Assembly (NCBI RefSeq): GCF_013522825.1 | Contig: NZ_JAAMQZ010000018.1 | Coordinates: forward strand, 1-64,000 | DNA length: 64,000 nt | Origin: Stutzerimonas stutzeri | GTDB taxonomy: Bacteria; Pseudomonadota; Gammaproteobacteria; Pseudomonadales; Pseudomonadaceae | Direction: 5' to 3' | Shown: in pieces, positions 17,759 through 27,105 of the stretch | How positions within the stretch are numbered: position 1 is the stretch's first letter | Layout of the letters: every line of letters begins with the position of its first letter | Position numbers and translations under genes: made by a program | The notes under the pieces: model-generated | Seen by the model: only the letters and a program-made list of their open reading frames with translations | Told to the model about the DNA's origin: nothing | Databases searched by the model: none

Positions 17759-18361
17759 TCAGGCGCTGAGGACCAGTTGCGTGGCGATGGCGAACATCAT
17801 GCCGGCGACGCCGAGGTCGATCAGGCGCCAGGTCAGTGGGCGCGCCAGCCAGGGGGCCAGCCAGGCGCCGCCGAGTGCCAGAAGCAGGAACCACAGCGTC
17901 GATGCGCTGGCCGCGCCCAAGGTGTAGGCGCCGGGTTCGGGCTGCTGGGCGCCGACCGAACCGATCAGCAGGACGGTGTCGAGATAGACATGCGGGTTGA
18001 GCAGCGTGACGGCCAGCGCCGCGAGCAGCACGCTGCGCCGTGAGCGTGGGCTGCGTTGCGCCTCCTCGCGCAGTGCCTGCGGACGCGCGGCACGGCGCAG
18101 GGCGACGATGCCATAGAAGGTCAGAAAGATTACGCCCCCCCAGCGGGTGACTGCCAGCAGCAGGGGATTGGCCGCCAGTACCGCAGCCAGGCCGAACACG
18201 CCGACCGCCACCAATAGAATGTCGCAAAGAATGCACAGCGCCGCGACCGGCAGATGGTGTTCGCGGCGCAGGCTCTGGGCGAGGACGAAGGCATTCTGTG
18301 CGCCGATGGCGATGATCAGGCCCGCCGCCACCAGCAATCCGTTGAAGTAACTCTGCCACAT
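17759..18361 (-). CDS. argO: LysE/ArgO-family amino-acid exporter
   Basis: This 200-residue inner-membrane protein of the LysE superfamily exports arginine, or lysine, from the cell. Six hydrophobic helices are visible. The N-terminal IAIGAQNAFVLAQSLRREH and the LLNPHVYLDTVLLIGSVG segment are family signatures. It is divergent from an ArgP-like LysR gene with 97 bases between the starts, the usual arrangement in which ArgP activates argO in response to basic amino acids. Confidence 0.9.
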   Translation of the reverse strand: MWQSYFNGLLVAAGLIIAIGAQNAFVLAQSLRREHHLPVAALCILCDILLVAVGVFGLAAVLAANPLLLAVTRWGGVIFLTFYGIVALRRAARPQALREEAQRSPRSRRSVLLAALAVTLLNPHVYLDTVLLIGSVGAQQPEPGAYTLGAASASTLWFLLLALGGAWLAPWLARPLTWRLIDLGVAGMMFAIATQLVLSA

Positions 18362-18458
18362 GGCCTCTCACCTGTTCGCGCCGAAGGAAGGCTCGCAGTT
18401 TCGGAGGTTCAGGCGTATAAGAAAAACGAAATTTGGTAATGCCGCATAAGGAAAATCG

Positions 18459-19346
18459 ATGTTCGATTACAAGTTGCTGGCGGCCCTGGCGGCTGTGGTC
18501 GAGCAGGCCGGCTTCGACCGGGCGGCCCAGACGCTGGGCTTGTCGCAATCGGCTGTATCCCAGCGGATCAAGCTGCTGGAGGCACGGCTGGGGCAGCCGG
18601 TCCTGCTGCGTGCGAGCCCGCCGCAACCGACCGAAGTGGGCCGGCGACTGCTCAACCATGTGCAGCAGGTGCGATTACTGGAGCGTGACCTGCAGGCGCG
18701 GGTGCCGGGAATGGATGCCAACCGACTGCCCGAGCGGCTGCGTATCGCGCTCAATGCGGATAGCCTTGCCACTTGGTGGGCGCCGGCGGTGGCGCCGTTC
18801 TGTGCCACGCATGGAGTGGTGCTCGATCATGTGCTGGAAGATCAGGAGGTGGGCCTCAAGCGCATGCGGGCCGGTGAGGTGGCCGCTTGTGTGTGTGCCG
18901 TGGAGCGGCCTCTGGCAGGGGCTCGCAGCGAGTTTCTCGGGGCGATGCGTTATCGCGCTCTCGCCAGCCCGACCTTTATGGCGCGGCATCTGGATGGCGA
19001 TGTGTCGGTCGAGGCACTGCTGCGCGCGCCGGCAATCGTCTTCGGCCCGGATGATCTGCTGCAGCACCGCTACCTGGCTTCGCTCGGCCTGAATGGGGCC
19101 TTCAGCCACCACCTGTGTCCCTCATCCGAAGGCTTTGTGCGTCTGCTGCAAAGCGATCTCGGCTGGGGGCTGGTGCCCGAGTTGCAGGTGCGCACTGAAC
19201 TGGCAAGTGGAACGCTGGTCGATGTGTCTCACGGCCCGCCCATCGATGTACCGCTTTACTGGCATCACTGGCGTAATGGCGGCGAGTTGCTTGCCGAGCT
19301 GACCCGGCAGCTCACCCGTTCGGCGCATCGGTGGCTGATTGCTTGA
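18459..19346 (+). CDS. argP: LysR-type regulator ArgP (IciA)
   Basis: This 295-residue LysR-type activator has an N-terminal winged helix (about 1-60, FDRAAQTLGLSQSAVSQRIKLLEARLG) and a C-terminal effector domain. MFDYKLLAALAAVVEQAGF is characteristic of ArgP/IciA. It probably binds the intergenic region shared with argO and switches exporter expression with arginine and lysine as effectors, as for E. coli ArgP. The effector specificity in this organism is inferred. Confidence 0.9.
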   Translation: MFDYKLLAALAAVVEQAGFDRAAQTLGLSQSAVSQRIKLLEARLGQPVLLRASPPQPTEVGRRLLNHVQQVRLLERDLQARVPGMDANRLPERLRIALNADSLATWWAPAVAPFCATHGVVLDHVLEDQEVGLKRMRAGEVAACVCAVERPLAGARSEFLGAMRYRALASPTFMARHLDGDVSVEALLRAPAIVFGPDDLLQHRYLASLGLNGAFSHHLCPSSEGFVRLLQSDLGWGLVPELQVRTELASGTLVDVSHGPPIDVPLYWHHWRNGGELLAELTRQLTRSAHRWLIA

Positions 19347-19354
19347 GGGATGGT

Positions 19355-19663
19355 TCAGTTGATGATCCGCTGGCCGCGATAGATGCGTATCGAGGCCTGC
19401 CGAACTTCGTCAGCCGGTGAGGCCGAGATGGGGGGTACAGGTAAAGGCTGGTCCCTGTAGGTAGCCAATTGCTTGCCGAGGTCGCGTGTCAGTTCGTCGC
19501 TGGAGCAGAGGCAGGCTGCCAGCATGGCCGAGATGGCATCAGGCTGACTGAGGCGGATATCGAGATGCTGTTCTTCGCGCAGCCGGCGGCGCAGCATTCG
19601 CATGCAATCGAGTACAGCCTTGTTGAACTCCATGTCGATCCGCTCCTCTGAGGCGTTGTTCAT
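19355..19663 (-). CDS. Hypothetical protein
   Basis: I do not recognise this protein of up to 102 residues. It begins with an amphipathic, arginine-rich helix (MRMLRRRLREEQHLDIRLSQ), has two adjacent-region cysteines (CLCSSDE) and no signal peptide. It ends eight bases from the argP stop, convergently. The start is unsure: 19663 gives MNNASEERID, while an internal ATG at 19633 (MEFNKAV) has GAGGAG somewhat upstream. Codon use looks like the surrounding genes, so it is probably real. Confidence 0.55.
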   Translation of the reverse strand: MNNASEERIDMEFNKAVLDCMRMLRRRLREEQHLDIRLSQPDAISAMLAACLCSSDELTRDLGKQLATYRDQPLPVPPISASPADEVRQASIRIYRGQRIIN

Positions 19664-19923
19664 GGTCCGACATCCCTGTCGGAGGAGCCATCCAGGCGGC
19701 CATGAGCTTCAAAGCAACAGCCGTACCAATCATGCGTACTGGCCTGCCAGGCCCCGCCATGGCTGGTGTGGGAAGAGTGCCGCACTTCAGGCGCAGGGTT
19801 GCATGCTGCACCTCCGAGGATCAGATGTCGCGAACATGCCTGGTCCTGGTGCGCCCTGAAGCGGTATCGCTGAAATCGTTATACTGCGCGCTGTTTTTCG
19901 CTACGCGCCATCGAAGGTATCCC

Positions 19924-20823
19924 ATGCGCAACGATGCTCACGACGAACTGGACCATATTCCCAGCCTGACCGCCGATCGGAAAAGGCCTTATCCGGAGCC
20001 GGAGTTCGAGCCCCTGCACAGGCCAGGCGACAGCGGCCTGGATCATGACCGTGCGCGCAAGAAGCGGCGCAGCACCAATGCCGCGCCGTTATGGATCCTG
20101 ATTCTGATGCTCTGCGGCGCGTTGCTGGCACTGGGCTGGTGGGGCAAGGGACAGATCGAGCGCCTGGAGGCGCAACTGGTGGCCACTCAGGAGAGCTTTG
20201 CGCGTATCAGTGAAGATGCGGCGGGGCGGCTACAGGATATTTCCGGAAAGATGGTGGCGACCGAATCCAGCGTCACCACCGAAGGCGAGGCCTTGAAGCT
20301 GCGTATCAAGCAGCTTGAGAAGCAGGCCATCGAGCTGCTGGAGCAACAGCGCGCCATCACCACGCAGCAGCAGAGCCTGGTGGGCAGGCAGGGCAATCAG
20401 GATCAGCGGCTGGAAGAGCAGGCCGGGCGTGTCGAGGCTGTGGCGACCGAGATACGCAAGCAGCAGGCTGCAACGGCCACCTTCACGCAGAGTCTGGAAG
20501 GACTGAACAGCGAGCACGCCAAGTTGAATGCCGAAGTGAGCGGCCTGAAAGGTTCGCTCGACGGTCTGGGCAAGGTTTCCGCTCGTATCGATAGCATCGA
20601 CAAGGAGATCGCCGGCCTGAAGCGTCAAAGTGACCCCGCTCAGGCCATCAGCCGTCTGGAGCAGGAAGTGCTGATCCTGCGTAGCGAAGTGGATAACCGT
20701 CCCGCCGCCACTCCCGGCGTGAAAACCGCCGAGTTCGACTCATATCGGGCGCAGATGACGCGCAGCTTCAATACCCTGCAAAGCCAGATTGCCAATCTGC
20801 AGGAACAGATCGACCGCCGTTAG
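19924..20823 (+). CDS. Membrane-anchored coiled-coil protein of unknown function
   Basis: The 299-residue protein has a charged cytoplasmic N-terminus (about 1-57, ending RARKKRRSTN), one membrane helix (about 58-78, LWILILMLCGALLALGWWG) and a long periplasmic heptad-rich region with many Gln, Glu and Lys residues to the C-terminus. The architecture is that of a single-pass anchored coiled coil, but no enzyme motif is seen. GAAGG lies eight bases before the ATG. Similar conserved hypotheticals occur in Pseudomonas; a structural or scaffolding role is only a guess. Confidence 0.75.
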   Translation: MRNDAHDELDHIPSLTADRKRPYPEPEFEPLHRPGDSGLDHDRARKKRRSTNAAPLWILILMLCGALLALGWWGKGQIERLEAQLVATQESFARISEDAAGRLQDISGKMVATESSVTTEGEALKLRIKQLEKQAIELLEQQRAITTQQQSLVGRQGNQDQRLEEQAGRVEAVATEIRKQQAATATFTQSLEGLNSEHAKLNAEVSGLKGSLDGLGKVSARIDSIDKEIAGLKRQSDPAQAISRLEQEVLILRSEVDNRPAATPGVKTAEFDSYRAQMTRSFNTLQSQIANLQEQIDRR

Positions 20824-21075
20824 GGTGAAATTATTGGTTACAAATTATCAGGGTCTGATGCTTTTGAAACGGACGCAGCAGCCGTTAGCCCTGGCTCAAG
20901 CGCTATTTGATACAAGGTATCTGGAGCCGTTTTTCGGCGAATGCTGGGCGAACAGAGATGGGACGGATGGTTGCGCTCAGTCAAAAATGAACTGGTATCA
21001 AGGTGCTACCATCCGGCGCGACTGACACAAGCACGTGGAAAGTCCGCTTACCAGCCAGTTCGGGTGACAATAAAA

Positions 21076-22317
21076 ATGCCGTCGCTGATTGATCTTCTTT
21101 TAAGCCGCCTGGCTACATTGCTGCCCAGTGAGCTCAAGCCCAACGAGCTGAAGCAACTGCTGATCCCGCATCGCCATTCGATGCTGCTGACACAGCGCCG
21201 CGCGACGCTGATCGTCAATCGCGTCCGTCTGTTCGCCTTTCTCTTCGCGGTGCTGACACCGGTATGGGGCATCATCGATCTGATGGTGTTCAGCTATCCG
21301 CTGTGGCTGGGGCTGGCGGCGTTTCGCCTGCTTGCCTGCGGGGCTTTTGCCTGCCTGCTGCTGTTCTATCGGCCCAGCGGCAACCTGTTCGATGCCTACC
21401 GGGCGATCGCCATTCTGTTCGCTATACCCACGGTGTTCTATATCGCTTCGCATACCCTTTTGGGCGGCTATCAGTTGACTCAGATTTCCGCGATGGTGGC
21501 CACGGGTTATGCGTTTCTGCCCTTCGTACTGATGGCCGGCCTGGCGATATTTCCGCTCACCCTGGTGGAAAACCTGGTACTGGCCTGCATTCTACTGCTG
21601 GCCCAGGCCCTAGCGGGATATCTGAGCTGGTCGACCTTGAACTGGCCTTCGTTCGCTGGCGCCTTCTGGCTGTTGATCCTCATTGCCGGGGTTACCGCCC
21701 TGGCGAGTCTGAGCCAGCTGGCATTCATGATCGCGCTGGTGCGTCAGGCCATCCGTGATCCGCTGACAGGTGTTTTCTCGCGCGGCAGCGGCCAGGAAAT
21801 CATGCGGCTGCAGTGGGATACCGCGCGGCGTCACGGGAGCGGCCTGGCTGTGGCTTTCGTCGATCTGGATCATTTCAAGTCGATCAACGATACCTTCGGC
21901 CACGATGCAGGCGATCAGGCATTGCGTGATTGCACCCGGCATATCCTGACCAACCTGCGCAGCACTGACAGCCTGGTGCGCTGGGGCGGGGAAGAGTTCG
22001 TGGTGATCATGCCTGATACCGATATGGAACAGGCACGCCTGGCGCTCGGTCGGATGGTTCAGAAAGGCTTTGGGGCGCGTCCTGATGGTCTGCTGCTTAC
22101 AGCCAGCATCGGTCTTGCCGAGCGCTGTGCCGACCAGGCCGAAAGCGGACAGCAATTGCTGGAATTGGCCGACAAACGCATGTATCTGGCCAAAGCGGGC
22201 GGTCGCAATCGGCTCTGTAGCGAAGCGGATGATGAACTCGACCCAAGCGCAACAAAAGAAAAGATATCGGGATATGCGACTCTGGTTGGCCGCGATCGAT
22301 CCAAACTATCTGTCTGA
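21076..22317 (+). CDS. Membrane diguanylate cyclase
   Basis: This 413-residue protein probably makes cyclic di-GMP. About six hydrophobic segments fill residues 50-230. A C-terminal GGDEF domain follows (DPLTGVFSRGSGQE... DLDHFKSINDTFGHDAGD). The active-site motif is GGEEF, an active variant, and RSTD five residues before it is a product-inhibition I-site. The membrane part could sense a signal, but no named sensor domain is evident. The ATG at 21076 (MPSLIDLLL) is preferred; an open extension upstream to 20941 looks unrelated. The ribosome-binding site is weak. Confidence 0.85.
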   Translation: MPSLIDLLLSRLATLLPSELKPNELKQLLIPHRHSMLLTQRRATLIVNRVRLFAFLFAVLTPVWGIIDLMVFSYPLWLGLAAFRLLACGAFACLLLFYRPSGNLFDAYRAIAILFAIPTVFYIASHTLLGGYQLTQISAMVATGYAFLPFVLMAGLAIFPLTLVENLVLACILLLAQALAGYLSWSTLNWPSFAGAFWLLILIAGVTALASLSQLAFMIALVRQAIRDPLTGVFSRGSGQEIMRLQWDTARRHGSGLAVAFVDLDHFKSINDTFGHDAGDQALRDCTRHILTNLRSTDSLVRWGGEEFVVIMPDTDMEQARLALGRMVQKGFGARPDGLLLTASIGLAERCADQAESGQQLLELADKRMYLAKAGGRNRLCSEADDELDPSATKEKISGYATLVGRDRSKLSV

Positions 22318-22472
22318 AAGTTACTTGAACAGTAACGGGCCTGTAATTACTTGGAAATCTTCGTTTTTCTGATAGCACTTTTGACAAAGTGTAAGAATTA
22401 CAGGAAGAGTTAAGGCCTGATGGAAATTAATGCCTATATGCATCATTGGTAAAGTTTGCGTTGAGGTAAATG

Positions 22473-22504
22473 AAAAGAGGGCAAGGATGTAAATCCTTGC
22501 CCTC
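22473..22504 (-). terminator. Rho-independent terminator of the KGG-repeat gene
   Basis: On the minus strand GAGGGCAAGGAT and ATCCTTGCCCTC form a perfect 12-bp stem with a 4-base loop, followed by TTTTC. It starts 13 bases after the stop of the KGG-repeat gene. Confidence 0.9.
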
Positions 22505-22517
22505 TTCACAAGTCGCA

Positions 22518-22694
22518 TCAGCTATTGCTGTTGCGACCACCGCCGTGGCTGTTCTGGCCGCCTTTGCGACCGGCTTCGGAGGCTTTTTCGCGATCATTGG
22601 CGAAGTTGCCGCCGCTGTTCTGGCCGCCTTTCTTGCCTGCTTCGGAAGCCTTCTCGCGGTCGTTTGCAAAGTTGCCGGGATTTTTGTTTGTCAT
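22518..22694 (-). CDS. KGG-repeat stress-type small protein
   Basis: This 58-residue, very hydrophilic protein has two near-identical 20-residue units, each NFANDREKASEAG(K/R)KGGQNS, with the KGG motif of the con-10/GsiB-like family linked to stress and desiccation tolerance. The duplication is visible in the DNA as a tandem repeat of roughly 63 bases. AGGAG lies eight bases before the ATG at 22694; the ATG at 22700 would be too close to it. It is monocistronic with its own terminator. The function is inferred from family resemblance. Confidence 0.88.
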   Translation of the reverse strand: MTNKNPGNFANDREKASEAGKKGGQNSGGNFANDREKASEAGRKGGQNSHGGGRNSNS

Positions 22695-22947
22695 CTTCAT
22701 TTCTCCTGAAAGGGGATAGAGACTCTTGCGGGCTGCACGACTTCATCAGCCTTCAGGGTTTAAGAACCGGGCGGCTGGCAGGAGTTTCCCATTAGAACAA
22801 ACGGCAGACGAATGGTTGTCAGTAGCAACAGTAAGTATATGGCGAAATGACGGCTCAGCGAAACGGTAGTTGATATGAGAAAGAGTTATTGCGGTAATAA
22901 CTTTTTTATATGAAGAAACGCGAGCCTGCGCCCAGGCTCGCGCCGGT

Positions 22948-24126
22948 TCATTGCAGCGCCGAAGCGGGGCCGAAGAACTCGTGGCGTAATTGTTGCTCTG
23001 GTACGCCGAGGGTTTGCAGTTGCCGACGGATTGCTGCCATAAAGGGTTTGGGGCCAAGGAAATAAGCGTCCAGGTCCCGGTTGTCCGGCAGCCAGGTGTC
23101 CAGACGTTCGGCTGTCATCAGACCAACGGCATCCGGCTGGGTGTCTTCACCTTCGTGCTCGTCGTAGCAATAGAAACGTTTGAGCTGGGCATGACGCTCG
23201 GCCAGCCCATCTACCCATTCGCGAAACGCATGCGCGCCAGCATTGCGCGCGCAGTGGATGAAGTGCACCGGACGTGAGGTTTGCAGTGCTTCTTCGAGCA
23301 TTGCCAGGGTCGGCGTGATACCTACGCCACCGCTGATCAGTACCAATGGCTTGTCGCTCGGCTCCAGGATGAAATCCCCCGCAGGCGCGAAGAGATCCAG
23401 GCCGGCACCTTCGGCCATGGCATGCAGCGTATTGGAGGCCAGGCCGCCGTCCTCGCGCTTGACGCTGATGCGGTACTCGCGGCCATTGCTGGCGGCGGAC
23501 AGCGAGTAGTTACGCCGTACCTCTTCGCCCTCGATGATCAGGCGCAGGCCGATGTACTGACCGGGTTTGTGGACCAGCACCGGGCCGCCGTCTTCGGGTT
23601 GCAGGTAGAAGGAGGTGATCTCGTCGCTTTCGACCACTTTGCGAGCAATCCGGAAACGACGCGCGCCGCGCCAGCCGCCGGGGGCGTCGGCAGTGGTGCT
23701 GTAGATCCGCTCTTCGGTTCCGATGAGGATATCGGCCAATTGCTGGTAGGCCGCAGCCCAGGCGGTGATTACCTCATCGGTGGCGATATCGCTGCCGAGT
23801 ACTTCGCGGATGGCGCGCAGCAGGCAGGAGCCGACGATGGGGTAATGCTCCGGCAGTACCTGCAGGGCCACATGCTTGTTGACGATCTGCGATACCAGCC
23901 CGCCGAGCTGCTCCAGCCGGTCGATATGCTTGGCGTACATCAGCACGCCATTGGCCAGCGCGCGTGGTTGATCGCCGCTGGCCTGGTGGGCCTGGTTGAA
24001 GAGTGGGCGCACCTCGGGGTGCTCGGCCAGCATCAAGCGATAGAAATGAGTGGTCAGGGCTTCGCCACCGCTTTCAAGCAGGGGGACGGTGGCTTTGATC
24101 AGGGCACGTTGTTCAGCGCAAAGCAT
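22948..24126 (-). CDS. hmp: Flavohaemoglobin, nitric oxide dioxygenase
   Basis: Hmp oxidises nitric oxide to nitrate with O2 and NAD(P)H. The 392-residue protein has a globin domain (1 to about 140) with Tyr29, Gln53, proximal His85 and Tyr95 at the E. coli positions, an FAD-binding domain (about 150-255, RRNYSLSAASNG) and an NAD(P) domain (GGVGITPTLAMLE). The start MLCAEQRALI is standard. An FNR/ANR-type box lies about 110 bases upstream. The NorR/FhpR-type regulator gene that accompanies fhp in P. aeruginosa is not adjacent. Confidence 0.94.
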   Translation of the reverse strand: MLCAEQRALIKATVPLLESGGEALTTHFYRLMLAEHPEVRPLFNQAHQASGDQPRALANGVLMYAKHIDRLEQLGGLVSQIVNKHVALQVLPEHYPIVGSCLLRAIREVLGSDIATDEVITAWAAAYQQLADILIGTEERIYSTTADAPGGWRGARRFRIARKVVESDEITSFYLQPEDGGPVLVHKPGQYIGLRLIIEGEEVRRNYSLSAASNGREYRISVKREDGGLASNTLHAMAEGAGLDLFAPAGDFILEPSDKPLVLISGGVGITPTLAMLEEALQTSRPVHFIHCARNAGAHAFREWVDGLAERHAQLKRFYCYDEHEGEDTQPDAVGLMTAERLDTWLPDNRDLDAYFLGPKPFMAAIRRQLQTLGVPEQQLRHEFFGPASALQ

Positions 24127-24228
24127 GGATTACTCCGTTCGTTATAGGGCCGTCTCTATACGGCTCGCACCATGGCGAGCCTTCGGACAGGCTGCTGTAT
24201 GTCTTTCAATAATCGTTCCAGCCTGTAA

Positions 24229-24242
24229 TTGATCAGAATCAA
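24229..24242. promoter_or_regulatory. FNR/ANR/DNR-type binding site
   Basis: TTGATCAGAATCAA is a perfect TTGAT-N4-ATCAA palindrome, the consensus for FNR-family regulators such as ANR and DNR in Pseudomonas. Its centre is about 109 bases before the hmp ATG on one side and 170 before the DUF2188 gene on the other. I infer oxygen- or NO-dependent control of hmp. Confidence 0.75.
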
Positions 24243-24405
24243 GGGCGTACAGAAAGGACTGGGTAGATATAACCCTGTCTTTTGGGGTTTTAATGACTGT
24301 CTGGGGTGATAATTACCGTGGCATTCACTCCATCGGCAACAAGCAGCGAACCACGATGGCGTTGGCCACTCCAAGGCGTATCGTTGATTCAGCTTGGAGA
24401 GCAGC

Positions 24406-24630
24406 ATGGAGAACTATCACATCACTCACGAAGATGATCGCTGGGTATTGCGTGAGGAAGGCGACAAGCGCGCCCTGATCGAGACCCTGACCAGGGAAGA
24501 CATCCTCAATGAGACTCGTGATTACATGAAACTGCGTACCGCTTCGGTGAAAGTCCACAACGAGAGCGGTGAAGTGGAGGAAGAGCGCTGCTACCCGCGT
24601 GATCAGGATCCGCGGGAGACCAAGGGCTAA
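24406..24630 (+). CDS. DUF2188-like small protein
   Basis: This 74-residue acidic protein (MENYHITHEDDRWVLREEGD) resembles the short DUF2188 family, in which a HxxxxxDGWxVK-like strand is followed by a helix and a basic strand. Its function is unknown. GGAGA lies five bases before the ATG at 24406. Its stop overlaps the end of the convergent urea transporter gene by a few bases. It shares an upstream region with hmp, so co-regulation through the FNR-type box is possible. Confidence 0.75.
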   Translation: MENYHITHEDDRWVLREEGDKRALIETLTREDILNETRDYMKLRTASVKVHNESGEVEEERCYPRDQDPRETKG

Positions 24631-25499
24631 ACGCGCTTACTTCGATACCAGCGACTCCCCAGTGCTGCCAGCCAGCAAGCCAGGATGAACGGCATGGTCA
24701 GCGGCGGCAGGCCCAGCCGGTCGAATCCTGCCCTGAGCAGCACCGCCGCGATGATCGCCAGCAGGGGCGCCACCCACGCACGATGGACCTGGCTGGCCGC
24801 CAGTGCAGCGAGTGCCGGGTTGTAGCCGGCCAGCCCGGCCAGCACCTGTTGTTCCGGAGCGCCTATCGCCAATCCCATGAGCATTCCGGCGAATGAGCCG
24901 CAGAGCATCCAGGCCGCGGCCCTGCGATCGGCCAGCCATACGGCCACCAGCAACAGCAACCCGGCCAGCGGTTGGCTGAGGAAGATGACCTGGCCGATGC
25001 CGGATGCGACGGCGAAGAGCAGTCCTTGACCGTTCAGTATCAGCGGCGCATCGAGCCGCGCCTGGGTGACCAGATCGAGCGCCCCGGCCAGCGCAAGCCA
25101 GCCGAAAAGCACGAAGGGCAGGGTGAAGCCGGGCAGCCAGTTGCGTTCGCGCATGGCGGCCATCAGGCGCACCTGCAGCAGATTGGTCACCACCGAGCCG
25201 AGCGCGATCAGCCCCAGCGTGAGTGTCGACAACCCCAGCAGCAGAACGAACAGCAAGCCCAGCAGCGCCGCGTTGTAGCCGTAGAGGCCGATAGCGATAT
25301 CGGACTTGCGGTAACCCAGTGCGACGGCGCTGAAGGTTCCCACCAACGCGCCGGCCATGGCCCCGATCATCAGGCCGGGGCCATGCAGGGTGATCGCCAG
25401 CAGGATCAGCAACCCGCAGCCGGGATGTGTCTGCAGGAATATCTGGCTGAAGCCGTTCAGAACGGCAAGGGTGCAACGCGATGGGCTGAGAGTGGGCAT
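24627..25499 (-). CDS. Urea transporter (UT family)
   Basis: This inner-membrane channel-like protein of about 290 residues belongs to the UT/Yut family, which lets urea cross the membrane. It has two homologous hydrophobic halves, each beginning with a stretch like GFSQIFLQTHPGCGLLILLAI and GIGQVIFLSQPLAGLLLLVAV, and each containing a GYNxAL segment (GYNAALLG and GYNPALAAL). The ATG at 25499 (MPTLSPSRC) is the best of several starts, though no strong ribosome-binding site is seen. It lies next to the glyoxylate genes and within reach of the purine genes, whose AllA step releases urea. Confidence 0.85.
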   Translation of the reverse strand: MPTLSPSRCTLAVLNGFSQIFLQTHPGCGLLILLAITLHGPGLMIGAMAGALVGTFSAVALGYRKSDIAIGLYGYNAALLGLLFVLLLGLSTLTLGLIALGSVVTNLLQVRLMAAMRERNWLPGFTLPFVLFGWLALAGALDLVTQARLDAPLILNGQGLLFAVASGIGQVIFLSQPLAGLLLLVAVWLADRRAAAWMLCGSFAGMLMGLAIGAPEQQVLAGLAGYNPALAALAASQVHRAWVAPLLAIIAAVLLRAGFDRLGLPPLTMPFILACWLAALGSRWYRSKRV

Positions 25500-25638
25500 T
25501 TGCGGCTGTGGCAGGAGGTTAGGTGCTGCGTTGCAGGAAGAGGATCGCTCGGGTAAACGAGGAACGGCGAGCCGAAGCTCGCCGTCTGGATGGTCGCAGC
25601 CGCCGTGGTCGTGCCGGCTAGCGTTCCTGTTGTGGTCC

Positions 25639-27054
<1,416 letters not shown>

Positions 27055-27105
27055 GGCAGGTTCCGTTGGCAGTTATCGTTATGGGATACGCGCGCTGGGG
27101 CCGTT

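Noticed and set aside
22320-22336. GTTACT-TGAAC-AGTAAC hairpin after the diguanylate cyclase
   Set aside because: The stem is short and AT-rich and has no U-tract, so I would not call it a terminator.
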